A stretch of 64,000 nt of DNA, taken from Aegilops tauschii subsp. strangulata. Taxonomy: Eukaryota > Streptophyta > Magnoliopsida > Poales > Poaceae. The notes under the pieces are model-generated. The model worked only from the letters and a program-made list of their open reading frames with translations, was not told the origin of the DNA and searched no databases. Made by a program: the position numbers and the translations under genes. Numbering within the stretch: the stretch's first letter is position 1; the number at the start of each line of letters is the position of its first letter. The stretch lies in contig NC_053036.3 in the NCBI RefSeq assembly GCF_002575655.3, positions 642,962,736-643,026,735 on the forward strand. The letters are read 5' to 3'. This document shows positions 34,841 through 44,558 of this stretch, piece after piece.

Positions 34841-36566
34841 TGTTGGGGAACGTAGTAATTTTAAATATTCCTACGCACACGCAAGATCATGGTGATGCAT
34901 AGCAACGAGAGGGGAGAGTGTTGTCCACGTACCCTCGTAGACCGAAAGCGGAAGCGTTTAGCACAACGCGGTTGATGTAGTCGTACGTCTTCACGATCCG
35001 ACTGATCAAGTACCGAACGCACGGCACCTCCGAGTTCAGCGCACGTTCAGCCCGATGACGTCCCTCGAACTCCGATCCAGCCGACTGTTGAGGGAGAGTT
35101 TCGTCAGCACGACGGCGTGGTGATGATGATGATGTTCTACCGACGCAGGGCTTCGCCTAAGCACCGCTACAGTATTATCGAGGTGAACTATGGTGGAAGG
35201 GGGCACCGCACATGGCTAAAAGATCAAATGATCAGTTGTTGTGTCCCTAGGGTGCTCCCTGCCCCCGTATATAAAGGAGCAACGGGGGAGGTGCGGCCGG
35301 CCAGGAGGGGGCGCGCCAGGAGGAGTCCTACTCCCACTCCCTTTTCCTTGTTGGATTAGGAGAGGAGGGGGAAAGAGGTGGAAGAGAGGAAGGAAGGGGG
35401 GGGGGGGCGCCGCCCCCCTCTCCTTGTCCTATCCGGACTAGGGGGGAGGGGCGCGCGGCCCTGCCCTGGCCGCCTCTCCTCTTCTCCACTAAGGCCCACC
35501 ATGGCCCATTAAGTCCCGGGGGGGTTCCGGTAACCCCTCGGTACTCCGGTAAAATCCCGATTTCACCCGGAACACTTCCGATATCCAAACATAGGCTTCC
35601 AATATATCAATCTTCATGTCTCGACCATTTCGAGACTCCTCGTCATGTCTGTGATCACATCCGGGACTCCGAACAACCTTCGGTACATCAAAACATATAA
35701 ACTCATAATACAACTGTCATCGTAACTTTAAGCATGCGGACCCTACAGGTTCGAGAACTATGTAGACATGACCGGGACACGTCTCCGGTCAATAACCAAT
35801 AGCAGAACCTGGATGCTCATATTGGCTCCCACATATTCTACGAAGATCTTTATCGGTCAGACCGCATAACAACATACGTTTCTCCCTTTGTCATCGGTAT
35901 GTTACTTGCCCGAGATTCGATCGTCGGTATCTCAATACCTAGTTCAATATCGTTACCGGCAAGTCTCTTTACTCGTTCCGTAATACATCATCCCGCAACT
36001 AACTCATTAGTTTCAATGCTTTCAAGGCTTAAGTGATGTGCATTACCGAGTGGGCCTAGAGATACCTCTCCGACAATCGGAGTGACAAATCCTAATCTCG
36101 AAATACGCCAACCCAACAAGTACCTTCGGAGACACCTGTAGAGCACCTTTATAATCACCCAGTTACGTTGTGACGTTTGGTGGCACACAAAGTGTTCCTC
36201 CGGTAAACGGGAGTTGCATAATCTCATAGTCATAGGAACATGTATAAGTCTTGAAGAAAGCAATAGCAATATACTAAACGAACGAGTGCTAAGCTAACGG
36301 AATGGGTCAAGTCAATCACATCATTCTCCTAATGATGTGATCCCGTTAATCAAATGGCAACTCATGTCTATGGCTAGGAAACATAACCATCTTTGATGAA
36401 CGAGCTAGTCAAGTAGAGGCATACTAGTGACACTTTGTTTGTCTATGTATTCACACAAGTATTATGTTTCCGGTTAATACAATTCTAGCATGAATAATAA
36501 ACATTTACCATGATATAAGGAAATAAATAATAACTTTATTATTGCCTCTAGGGCATATTTCCTTCA
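34841..36566 (-). repeat. 3' LTR of the Copia element, 1,726 bp
   Basis: On the minus strand it begins TGAAGGAAATATGCCCTAGA and ends TACTACGTTCCCCAACA, which are the canonical 5'-TG...CA-3' ends and the well-known termini of Angela/WIS/BARE1 LTRs. The length fits the family (about 1.7-1.8 kb). A G/C homopolymer-rich tract lies near 35395-35415. The 5-bp flank on the outer side is CATTT (34836-34840); its partner is lost with the 5' end. Confidence 0.94.
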
Positions 36567-36599
36567 GTTTCCCACTTGCACTAGAGTTAATAATCTAGA

Positions 36600-38425
36600 T
36601 TACACAGTAATGATTCTAACACCCATGGAGTCTTGGTGCTGATCATGTTTTGCTTGTGGAAGAGGTTTAGTCAACGGGTCTGCAACATTCAGATCCGTAT
36701 GTATCTTGAAAATTTCTATGTCTCCCACCTGGACTAAATCCCGGATGGAATTGAAGCGTCTCTTGATGTGCTTGGTTCTCTTGTGAAATCTGGATTCCAT
36801 CGCCAAGGCAATTGCTCCAGTATTGTCACAAAAGATTTTCATTGGACCTGAAGCACTAGGTATGACACCTAGATCGGATATGAACTCCTTCATCCAGACT
36901 CCTTCATTTGTTGCTTCCGAAGCAGCTATGTACTCTGCTTCACATGTAGATCCCGCCACGACGCTTTGTTTAGAACTGCACCAACTAACAACTCCACCGT
37001 TCAATGTAAACACGTATCCGGTTTGCGATTTAGAATCGTCCGGATTAGTGTCAAATTTTGCATCAACGTAACCATTTACAATGAGCTCTTTGTCACCTCC
37101 ATAAACGAGAAACATATCCTTCGTCCTTTTCAAGTATTTCAGGATGTTCTTGACCGCTGTCCAGTGATCCACTCCTATATTACTTTGGTACTCCCTGCTA
37201 GACTTATAGCAAGGCACACATCTGGTCTGGTACACAGCATTGCATACATGATAGAGCCTATGGCTGAAGCATAGGGAACATCTTTCATCTTCTCTCTATC
37301 TTCTGCAGTGGTCGGGCATTGAGTCTTACTCAACTTCACACCTTGCAACACAGGCAAGAACCCTTTCTTTGCTTGATCCATTTTGAACTTCTTCAAAACT
37401 TTGTCAAGGTATGTGCTTTGTGAAAGTCCAATTAAACGTCTTGATCTATCTCTATAGATCTTGATGCCCAATATATAAGCAGCTTCACCGAGGCCCTTCA
37501 TTGAAAAACTCTTATTCAAGTATCCCTTTATACTATCCAGAAATTCTATATCATTTCCAATCAACAATATGTCATCCACATATAATATCAGAAATGCTAT
37601 AGAGCTCCACTCACTTTCTTTTAAATACAGGCAATATGTCATCCACATATAATATCAGAAATGCTATAGAGCTCCACTCATTTTCTTGTAAATACAGGCT
37701 TCTCCAAAAGTCTGTATAAAACCAAATGCTTTGATCATGCTATCAAAGCATTTATTCCAACTCCGAGAGGCTTGCACCAGTCCATAAATGGATCGCTGGA
37801 GCTTGCACACTTTGTTAGCTCTCTTTGGATCGACAAAACCTTCTGGTTGAATCATATACAACTCTTCTTCCAGAAATCCATTCAGGAATGCAGTTTTGAC
37901 ATCCATTTGCCAAATTTCATAATCATAAAATGCGGCAATTGCTAACATGATTCGGATAGACTTAAGCATCGCTACGGGTGAGAAAGTCTCATCGTAGTCA
38001 ATCCCTTGAACTTGTCAAAAACCTTTCGCAACAAGTCGAGCTTTATAGACAGTAACATTACCGTCAGCGTCAGTCTTCTTCTTGAAGATCCATTTATTCT
38101 CAATGGCTTGCCGATCATCGGGCAAGTCAACCAAAGTCCATACTTTGTTCTCATACATGGATCCCATCTCAGATTTCATGGCCTCAAGCCATTTTGCGGA
38201 ATCTGGGCTCACCATCGCTTCCTCATAGTTCGTAGGTTCGTCATGGTCTAGTAACATAACGTCCAGAACAGGATTACCGTACCACTCTGGTGCGGATCTT
38301 ACTCTGTTTGACCTACGAGGTTCACTATCAACTTGATCTGAAGTTCCATGATCATCATCATTAACTTCCTCACTAATTGGTGTAGACGTCACAGGAACCG
38401 GTTCCTGTGATGAACTACTTTCCAA
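36600..38425 (-). pseudogene. Copia reverse transcriptase and RNase H, broken
   Basis: In minus-strand order: the linker rich in Ser/Glu (to about 38300), the RT start WLEAMKSEMGSMYENKVW and KARLVAKGF, then a stop; IWQMDVKTAFLNG, FKM- and RSIYGLVQASRSWN; the active-site block LYVDDILLIGND at about 37560; and RNase H with VVSWCSSKQSVVAGSTCEAE and KHIKRRFNSIRD. The frame is interrupted near 38015 and by a 67-bp tandem duplication at 37565-37698 that repeats the coding block just before YVDD. It is cut from the integrase by the CACTA insertion at 38433-41102. Confidence 0.92.
37565..37698. repeat. 67-bp tandem duplication in the RT domain
   Basis: The unit starting CAATATGTCATCCACATATA occurs at 37565-37631 and 37632-37698, almost identical. 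67 is not a multiple of three, so it shifts the frame of reverse transcriptase next to the catalytic YVDD. Confidence 0.95.
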
Positions 38426-38730
38426 TAAGGGACACTAGTAGGAAAAGGGGCTTAGGTCACAGGACAGTTTTCACATTAGCCCCGGTTCAGTCACGAACCG
38501 GGACCCATGGGGGCATTCATCCCGGTTAGTGAGCCCAGAGGGGCGGCCGGGGCCTCGTGGGCATTGGTCCCGGTTCGTATGGAACCATTTGTCCCGGTTC
38601 GAGGCACGAACCGGGACTAATGGGCCTCGCTCCTGGCCCACGACCATTGGTCCCGGTTCTTGGCATGAACCAGAACAGAAGGCCCGGATTTAGTACCAGT
38701 TCTAGCCATGAACCGGGACAAATGAGCTGC

Positions 38731-38740
38731 CTATATATAC
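38731..38740 (+). promoter_or_regulatory. TATA box of the CACTA-borne gene
   Basis: CTATATATAC sits just after the left subterminal repeats and about 380 bp before the first proposed ATG (39115). A GC-rich leader with a probable intron lies between. This fits a promoter inside the element, but no transcript evidence is available. Confidence 0.5.
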
Positions 38741-39114
38741 CCCATCGCCGCAGCAGAGCACTCCACAGTGCTCTATTTTTTCTGGCCGTCGAGGGGAGGG
38801 CATTTGGGTGCTCTAGCTCACCTCCTATGCACATGAGGTGTTCGATGAAATGTTTGAGCCACACTAGTTAATCTTTCTCCTCTCGAAACTCGACCTCCGA
38901 GCTCCATTTTCCCCGAGATTTGTCTAGGTTTAGCGGTCCGTCACGTCCCGTCCCCGTCTTCACCGCCGTCGATCGCCCGCACCGATCTCGTCGCCAGCAC
39001 CACCGTGGTGAGCCTCTTGTTCTTATCTTCTTTCTGAAAGAAAAAAATTCTTACTTCAGATAGATACTTGTCTAATTTTGTTACTTTTATTATTCCTTCT
39101 TATTACATAGTGCG

Positions 39115-40518
39115 ATGGTTTTGGTACCCGCCCCCGTCGGCCCTCGTCCTGTCTATGATTCGGATGTGGTATATATTATCTTTTTATAACTATTTGGTTC
39201 ATTTATTGTTTATGACAAATATGCCGACCAACGTGACATAGATTTTATTTATCTAGGAGGTGGTTGAACCGGAAATTCTAACCGACCCTATTGTCGAGAG
39301 GTTAAATTTAGTTGAAGAAGAAAACAATTACTTGAAGGAAAAAATAAAAAAAATTGAGAAGGAGAAGATGATATTGGAGTTGCATGTTGCGGATGTCGTC
39401 AATGATCACAAGATCAAGATGGATGCAATGCGCTTGAATATTAGAAAGATTAGAAAATATGCCATTCATACCGAGGCTTGGTATCAAGATGGATGCAATG
39501 CGCTTGTATTTATACTTATCCTCACTATATTATGCAGATTGAAGATCGCCAAATTGAAGAAAAGGCAAATCGGTGATATTAGGTTCATAAATACAAATCT
39601 CATAGATGCATATACGGTTGAAAAACATCCCAAAGAAGCCGAGGCCAACTTGCTACAATCGTTGGTATTAAATCAAAACAAAGATATAATACTCTTTCCT
39701 TACAACTTCAAGTGAGTGTTACTGTCTTGTGCATATTCGGTTTCCCTTATTAGTCCAGGTTATGGTAATGTAATTGATGACTTATGCATGCATGCGCAAC
39801 TTCCACTATATTCTCCTAGAGATTAAGCTTGAGCCGGGAGTAGTAACCGTCTTAGAATCGAGACGAAAAGATCCCCAGGACTATGCGAACATGACTCAAA
39901 TGCTCCAGAAGTAAGTTAAATCGATCATTATCCACCATATCAGCAACTTTGTTCATTTCCTGATATCAAGTAATTGTTTTCTTTGTCTGGCAGGGTTTGG
40001 AGAAAATTCACCTCAAAAGCCCCGGGACTGCCGAACAAGCTGCAATTTAGACACCCGAAAGTAAGTACTATAGTAGCATGTTCGGCGCATCTCCTAGTGA
40101 TTCAAGCGCTAGTTTGATCAATACCATTTAGCATGCTTGCTTATCAGTTTGATTGACCTCTATTTCTTGTAAAGTGGTTGTGGCAGCAACCCGGGAATAA
40201 TTACTGTGGATACTACGTTTGCGAGTCCATCCGCTACCATACCTGTGAGCGGGGCTACACTGAAGAACAATATGAAGTGCGTAAGCAATAATATTCACAA
40301 TTTTATTTTATTACCATCATTTGTGTTGAGTTTCATTTATTCATATATATATGTATTGACCCCCTTCTTCAAAATAGATTTTTCGGAAGCGGGATGAACT
40401 CCTAGCAGAAGATCGTATGCGAGGAATTCAAGAGGAATTGGCGGCATTCTTCCTTGACCACGTGATCGCTGAAAACGGAGAATACTATGTGGACCCTGTG
40501 TTCCTACAATATAATTAG
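39115..40518 (+). CDS. CACTA-borne coiled-coil / Ulp1-like cysteine peptidase (probably degenerate)
   Basis: Proposed exons are 39115-39168 (MVLVPAPVGPRPVYDSDV), 39257-39711, about 39800-39910, 39994-40060, about 40187-40267 and about 40378-40518. Exon 2 has a Lys/Glu-rich coiled coil (ENNYLKEKIKKIEKEKMI), a hydrophobic stretch (FILILTILC), then INTNLIDAYTVEKHPKEAEA and NKDIILFPYNFK. The later exons carry FHYILLEI (catalytic His, 39804), VVTVLES (Glu at 39855, where I expect Asp), and NYCGYYVCESIR (catalytic Cys, 40205), the His-Asp-Cys order of C48 Ulp1/SUMO-protease folds. Similar genes are known passengers of grass CACTA and MULE (KI-MULE) elements. The acceptor of exon 3 is not evident and the triad Asp is changed, so activity is doubtful. 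Confidence 0.68.
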
Positions 40519-41102
40519 GAGATTGTATTGTAAGAGATAATTATTGTATATATGTAGCCGGTAGTGTCGGATAGATATACGAGAACTTGTTGTTCGACCA
40601 ATATCTCGGAGAAGGAGAGGTGGTCGATATCACTTCTCTCTGTATGCATATGTTCATGATGATCTTCTGTTTCCTTCATTTGATTACTAGCTAGCGTGTC
40701 TACTCCTCTCCATACGTATATAGTACGTAGCGTCGACCAAGCACGGAGATAAGAGAGGACACTTCTCTCTATTAATTAGCTAGCTAACACAATATATGAA
40801 ACACCTAAATTAACCCCCCAAAAGCCCTAAACCACCCCCTTTCAAAAAAAAACAAAAACCTCAGCTCCTGCCAGGTGCTGACGCGTGGATGCCTATTGGT
40901 CCCGGTTGGTGGCACCAACCGGGACCAAAGGCCCTCCTGCCTGGGCTCCCCGCACCGGCCACGTGGACGGCCTTTAGTCCCGGTTCGTGTAAGAACCGGG
41001 ACTAAAGGGCTAGGGCATTAGTAACGACCCTTTAGTCCCAGTTCCAGAACCGGGACTAAAGGCCCTTTTGAACCGGGGTAAAAACCCCTTTTCCTACTAG
41101 TG

Positions 41103-42010
41103 GGAGCAGGTACAGTTACCTCATCAAGTTCTACTTTCCTCCCACTCACTTCTTTTGAGAGAAACTCCTTCTCTAGAAAGGATCCAAATTTAGCAACAAA
41201 AGTCTTGCCTTCGGATCTGTGATAGAAGGTGTATCCAACAGTCTCTTTTGGGTATCCTATGAAGACACATTTCTCCGATTTGGGTTCGAGCTTATCAGGT
41301 TGAAGCTTTTTCACATAAGCATCGCAGCCCCAAACTTTAAGAAACGACAACTTTGGTTTCTTGCCAAACCATAGTTCATAAGGCGTCGTCTCAACGGATT
41401 TAGATGGTGCCCTATTTAACGTGAATGCAGCTGTCTCTAGAGCATAACCCCAAAATGATAGCGGTAAATCAGTAAGAGACATCATAGATCGCACCATATC
41501 TAGTAAAGTACGATTACGACATTCGGACACACCATTACGCTGTGGTGTTCCGGGTGGCGTGATTTGCGAAACTATTCCGCATTGTTTCAAATGAAGACCA
41601 AACTCGTAACTCAAATATTCTCCTCCACGATCAGATCGTAGAAACTTTATTTTCTTGTTACGATGATTTTCAACTTCACTCTGAAATTCTTTGAACTTTT
41701 CAAACGTTTCAAACTTATGTTTCATTAAGTAGATATACCCATATCTGCTCAAATCATCTGTGAAGGTGAGAAAATAACGATATCCGCCACGAGCCTCAAC
41801 ATTCATCGGACCACATACATCTGTATGTATGATTTCCAACAAATCTGTTGCTCTCTCCATAGTACCGGAGAACGGCGTTTTAGTCATCTTGCCCATGAGG
41901 CACGGTTCGCACGTACCAAGTGATTCATAATCAAGTGGTTCCAAAAGTCCATCAGTATGGAGTTTCTTCATGCGCTTTACACTGATATGACCTAAACGGC
42001 AGTGCCACAA
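41103..42010 (-). pseudogene. Copia integrase, interrupted at its C-terminus
   Basis: The frame starts at MWHCRLGH, the His/Cys zinc-binding motif (H...H...C-EPCLMGK), followed by the DDE core: HTDVCGP, FLRSDRGGEY and NGVSECRNRT. The last has Cys where the family usually has Arg after the catalytic Glu. The C-terminal part DELW/LWFGKKPKLSFLKVWGC is present. The frame then runs out of retroelement sequence at the CACTA right end (41102). Confidence 0.93.
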
Positions 42011-42170
42011 ATAAGTTGCACTATCATTATCAACTCTGCATCTTTTGGTTTCAATATTATAAATATGTGTATCACTACTATCGAGATTCTACAAAAATAG
42101 ACCACTCTTCAAGGGTGCATGACCATAAAAGATATTACTCATATAAATAAAACAACCATTATTCTCTGAT

Positions 42171-43322
42171 TTAAATGAATAACCGTCTCGCATTAAACAA
42201 GATCCAGATATAATGTTCATGCTCAAGCTGGCACCAAATAACATTATTTAGGTCTAAAACTAATCCCAAAGGTAGATGTAGAGGTAGTGTGCCGACTGCG
42301 ATCACATCGACTTTGGAACCATTTACTACGCGCATCGTCACCTCGTCCTTAGCCAATCTTCGCTTAATCCGTAGTCCCCGTTTCGAGTTGCAAATATTAG
42401 CAATAGAACCAGTATCAAATACCCAGGTGCTACTGCGAGCATTAGTAAGGTACACATCAATAACATGTATATCACATATACCTTTGTTCACCTTGCCATC
42501 CTTCTTATCCGCCAAATACTTGGGGCAGTTCCACTTCCAGTGACCAGTCTGCTTGCAGTACAAGCACTCAGTCTCAGGCTTAGGTCCAGACTTGGGTTTC
42601 TTCTCCTGAGCAGCAACTTGCTTGCTGTTCTTCTTGAAGTTCCCCTTCTTCTTTCCTTTGCCCTTTTTCTTGAAACTGGTGGTCTTATTGACCATCAACA
42701 CTTGATGCTCCTTTTTGATTTCTACCTCCGCAGCCTTTAGCATTGCGAAGAGCTCGGGAATCGTCTTATTCATCCCTTGCATGTTATAGTTCATCACGAA
42801 GCTCTTGTAGCTTGGTGGCAGTGATTGAAGAATTCTGTCAATGACGCTATCATCCGGAAGATTAACTCCCAGTTGAATCAAGTGATTATTATACCCAGAC
42901 ATTTTGAGTATATGCTCACTGACAGAACTATTCTCCTCCATCTTGTAGCTGTAGAACTTATTGGAGACTTCATATCTCTCAATCCGGGCATTTGCTTGAA
43001 ATATTAACTTCAACTCCTGGAACATCTCATATGCTCCATGACGTTCAAAACGTCGTTGAAGTCCCGGTTCTAAGCCGTAAAGCATGGCACACTGAACTAT
43101 CGAGTAGTCATCAGCTTTGCTCTGCCAGACGTTCATAACTTCTGGTGTTGCTCTTGCAGGAGGCCTGGCACCTAGCGGTGCTTCCAGGACATAATTCTTC
43201 TGTGCAGCAATGAGGATAATCCTCAAGTTACGGACCCAGTCCGTGTAATTGCTACCATCATCTTTCAACTTTGCTTTCTCAAGGAACGCATTAAAATTCA
43301 ACGGAACAACAACATGGGCCAT
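42171..43322 (-). pseudogene. Copia gag and protease
   Basis: The ATG at 43322 starts MAHVVVPLNFNAFLEKAKLK, the usual Angela-group gag start. A lysine-rich region precedes a CCHC zinc knuckle (CLYCKQTGHWKWNC). The aspartic protease motif is FDTGS. The frame shifts shortly after (near 42240), giving a foreign tail, so gag-protease and integrase are no longer one polyprotein. Gag would package the RNA and protease would mature the particle. Confidence 0.93.
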
Positions 43323-43817
43323 CTATCTACAATCAACATAGACAAGAAAGATACTATCAGGTACTAAGTTCATGATAAATTTAAGTTCAATTAATCATAT
43401 TACTTAAGAACTCCCACTTAGATAGACATCCCTCTAATCCTCTAAGTGATCACGTGATCCAAATCAACTAAACCATGTCCGATCATCACGTGAGATGGAG
43501 TAGTTTCAATGGTGAACATCACTTTGTTGATCATATCTACTATATGATTCACGCTAGACCTTTCGGTCTCAGTGTTCCGAGGCCATATCTGTTATATGCT
43601 AGGCTCGTCAAGTTTAACCTGAGTATTCCGTGTGTGCAACTGTTTTGCACCCGTTGTATTTGAACGTAGAGCCTATCACACCCGATCATCACGTGGTGTC
43701 TCAGCACGAAGAACTTTCGCAACGGTGCATACTCAGGGAGAACACTTATACCTTGATAATTTAGTGAGAGGTCATCTTATAATGCTACCGTCAATCAAAG
43801 CAAGATAAGATGCATAA
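43323..43817 (-). other. Copia 5' leader, truncated
   Basis: This is the untranslated leader between the lost 5' LTR and gag, recognisable by strings such as CACGTGATGATCGG and the long conserved non-coding stretch typical of Angela elements. It stops at about GATGCATAAA (43817), where a CACTA-like sequence starts. The primer-binding site and 5' LTR are missing. Confidence 0.75.
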
Positions 43818-44558
43818 ATTGGTTTCGAATCCTCAAATACCTCAGGGAACCCCGTTAAATTTTTTCAAAATCCTCAAAGACCTAACAGAAAAAAAGTTAC
43901 GGGGCTTTTAAGATCTAGAGGGGAAAAAATGAAAAAAAAATTCAAACTTACTAGTGGCGCACCGTTTGCTAGGTGCGCCACTAGTAACAGAAAAAAAATT
44001 GGTTTCGAATTTTTTTTTGGAAATTTTTTTCAAAAAATGGTACGTAATATGACTGGGAAGTTTGAAATATTTTTCAAAATTTCATCATACTCATGAACAT
44101 GAACAAAGTCCTAGACATCAACAAGGTTTAATAGGATTGATATGATAGATATATCAACAAGTGTCTGTTAAGTGAGGTGGTGCTGGGGTTGGATAGAACT
44201 GCGAAGTTAAGTGTGCTCGGGCTGGAGTAGTGTGAGGATGGGTGACCTTCCGGGAAGTTTGACCACTTAGTGCGATTTGACTTGAGATTAAGCCATAGTG
44301 ACCCGAGATTACGAAAAAAGATTTGAAAAAAAAATTCTGAAAAAATATTTGAAAAAAAATTGTTAGTAATGGCGCACTTCTATGTGGTGCACCATTACTA
44401 AGTCAGATAGTAATGGCGCACCGTGTGATATACTAATGGCGCACTCCCTGATGCGCCATTAGTATAAAATTCTAATGGCGTGATGCTAGTGGCGCACCTG
44501 TAGTGTGCCATTAGTAGCCAAAATAGGTGCGCCACTAGCAGGCCTTTTCCTAGTAGTG
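43818..44558. mobile_element. CACTA-like fragment with TGGCGCAC repeats
   Basis: The right end, CCTTTTCCTAGTAGTG (to 44558), is a CACTA terminus (CACTACTAGGAAAAGG inverted). Near it are repeats of TAATGGCGCAC / GTGCGCCATTA (about 44400-44540), and another palindrome pair, CTAGTGGCGCACC and GGTGCGCCACTAG, lies at 43963-43983. No left terminus exists; the left edge abuts the Copia leader. It carries a 5S rRNA-like segment at 44190-44260. Confidence 0.68.
44190..44260 (+). ncRNA. 5S rRNA-like segment inside a CACTA-like fragment
   Basis: The stretch with GCGAAGTTAAGTGTGCTCGG, GGAGTAGTGTGAGGATG and GGGTGACCTTCCGGGAAGTT matches the 3' two thirds of plant 5S rRNA, including its internal pol III promoter boxes (A box GAAGTTAAG-GTGC, C box GGATGGGTGACC). 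A block of about 6 bases is missing near GGAT-AGAACT, and the 5' third and the final helix are not recognisable. It is surely not a working 5S gene. It is a 5S-derived module within a transposon, comparable in principle to Cassandra TRIMs and SINE3. Confidence 0.78.

Larger units (their letters stand above)
38433..41102 (+). mobile_element. CACTA element, 2,670 bp, carrying an Ulp1-like gene
   Basis: The ends are CACTAGTAGGAAAAGGGG and its inverted copy CCCCTTTTCCTACTAGTG. The flanks are GGA on both sides (38430-38432 and 41103-41105), a 3-bp TSD. Subterminal regions contain many copies of GTCCCGGTTC / GAACCGGGAC in both directions (38480-38720; 40900-41080). The host sequence is the Copia element's integrase-RT linker. 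There is no transposase (TnpD/TnpA-like) frame; a different gene fills the interior. Confidence 0.95.
34841..43817 (-). mobile_element. Copia retrotransposon, Angela/WIS/BARE1 group, 5'-truncated
   Basis: The element reads right to left: leader (43323-43817), gag, protease, integrase, then after an inserted CACTA element reverse transcriptase, RNase H and a complete 3' LTR. The order PR-INT-RT-RH defines Copia. The 5' LTR is absent: the leader stops at about 43817, where a CACTA-like sequence begins. The polypurine tract AAGTGGGAAAC directly precedes the LTR. There are frameshifts and stops in protease, RT and before RNase H, so it cannot move by itself. It would replicate through RNA in the cytoplasm in virus-like particles when intact. 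Confidence 0.93.

Noticed and set aside
35266..35280. TATATAAAGG-like box on the + strand within the Copia LTR
   Set aside because: It points opposite to the element's direction of transcription; in a 1.7 kb LTR such a match can arise by chance and I could not tie it to a gene.
44171..44280. Functional 5S rRNA gene
   Set aside because: The 5' third and terminal helix are missing, an internal deletion is present, and it sits in a transposon with no tandem array.
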